Shown piece by piece: positions 5,366-5,847 of a DNA stretch of 5,847 nucleotides. A program made the position numbers and the translations under genes. Under the pieces are notes generated by a model. It worked only from the letters and a program-made list of their open reading frames with translations. It ran no database searches and was not told the DNA's origin. Position 1 is the stretch's first letter; each line of letters starts with the position of its first letter. This DNA is from Marmoricola sp. GTDB lineage: Bacteria > Actinomycetota > Actinomycetes > Propionibacteriales > Nocardioidaceae. Location of the stretch: positions 1 to 5,847 of the forward strand of contig JASLCW010000104.1 in NCBI GenBank assembly GCA_030151765.1, read 5' to 3'.

Positions 5366-5847
5366 ATGGACCAGTCAGCCGGGAAGCCCGTGGTCGTGCT
5401 CGGAGGCGGTCCGCTGGCGGCCGGGACAATCGCCCGGATCGCGCGTGGTGAGGCGACGGTGGAGCTGGATCGTGCCGCCCTGGAAGGCGTCGCGGCCGCG
5501 CAGTCCTTCGCGGCGGAGGTGGCCGGAAGGCGCCCGATCTACGGCAGGTCCACCGGCGTTGGTGCCAATCGGAGCGTGGCCGTCGCCGACCCGGACGCAC
5601 AGGCGTTGCGGCTGCTGCGCTCGCACGCCACCTCTGCGGGTGAACTGCGTTCGGCAGAGCGGGTCCGGGCCATGCTCGTCGTACGGATCAACCAACTCCT
5701 CGCCGGTGGCAACGGCATCGCCCCGGACGTGGTCGGGGCCCTGGCGCGGATGCTCGCCGCCGACGCACTGCCGCCGGTCAGGGAGTGGTCGGGCATCGGC
5801 ACCGGAGACCTGTCCGCGCTGGGCACCACGGCGCTCGCCCTGATCGG
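5366..5847 (+). CDS. Aromatic amino acid lyase (HAL/PAL superfamily), N-terminal part, atypical MIO site
   Basis: The open frame starts at ATG5366 and leaves the window after 160 codons, about a third of a normal family member (around 500 residues). Family features in order: VVVLGGGPL (9-17) with ARIARGEATVEL (23-34); PIYGRSTGVGANR (57-69), containing Tyr59 at the position of the catalytic Tyr of YG..TGFG; LRLLRSHATSAGE (81-93); VRAMLVVRINQLLAGGNGIA (100-119); and DLSALGTTALALI (148-160). The cofactor segment reads WSGIGTGDL (141-149), where histidine and phenylalanine ammonia-lyases usually have GSVGASGDL, so Gly145-Thr146-Gly147 replaces Ala-Ser-Gly. Family membership is clear. Whether it is a histidine ammonia-lyase, a betaine lyase such as an ergothionase-type enzyme, an aminomutase or a non-catalytic homologue cannot be decided from this part. 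It is divergent from the IclR operon and probably shares its control. Confidence 0.85.
   Translation, partial: MDQSAGKPVVVLGGGPLAAGTIARIARGEATVELDRAALEGVAAAQSFAAEVAGRRPIYGRSTGVGANRSVAVADPDAQALRLLRSHATSAGELRSAERVRAMLVVRINQLLAGGNGIAPDVVGALARMLAADALPPVREWSGIGTGDLSALGTTALALI

Noticed and set aside
5235..5843. Plus-strand frame through the divergent spacer and the lyase region
   Set aside because: Its Arg/Ser/Trp-rich translation has no homology signal, while the other plus frame from 5366 gives clear aromatic amino acid lyase motifs.

Overview
The window is high-GC, gene-dense DNA of actinobacterial type. Signs of this are strongly G/C-biased third codon positions, stop/start overlaps inside an operon, a lipoprotein with an LAAC lipobox, and a divergent citrate synthase 2 / pdxH pair that I know from mycobacteria and streptomycetes. 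A Gordonia/Rhodococcus-like or other Mycobacteriales host is plausible, but the genus cannot be fixed from this sequence.

Layout. (1) At 1-818 lies a housekeeping block: the first 27 codons of a citrate synthase on the minus strand, an 86-bp divergent spacer with a perfect 15-bp palindrome, and a complete pdxH (pyridoxamine 5'-phosphate oxidase) on the plus strand. pdxH may be translated from a leaderless mRNA. (2) A GC-rich hairpin at 820-864 separates pdxH from the convergent operon and could terminate both. (3) At 880-5210, minus strand, sits a five-gene operon read from high to low coordinates: IclR-family regulator, ABC ATPase with a C-terminal CBS region, two permeases, and a lipoprotein substrate-binding protein of the glycine betaine/quaternary amine (OpuB/OpuC/ProX) class. 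The first four genes overlap by 4, 1 and 4 nt. (4) A 155-bp regulatory region (5211-5365) holds an operator-like palindrome over a probable -10 box. (5) From 5366 to the window edge, on the plus strand, is the N-terminal 160 residues of an aromatic amino acid lyase (HAL/PAL superfamily).

How it may work together. An IclR regulator that heads a betaine-type import operon and is divergent from an ammonia-lyase-family enzyme looks like a catabolic uptake module rather than an osmotic stress system. The transporter would bring in a quaternary amine or a histidine-related compound, and the lyase would remove the amine. Histidine (compare HutXWV), or histidine betaines such as hercynine or ergothioneine, are testable candidates, but this is inference.

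Two molecular oddities stand out. The binding protein carries its two lobes in the reverse of the usual order (an apparent circular permutation). The lyase has Gly-Thr-Gly where the family normally has the Ala-Ser-Gly that forms the MIO cofactor. I see no RNA genes, CRISPR arrays, insertion sequences or prophage features.
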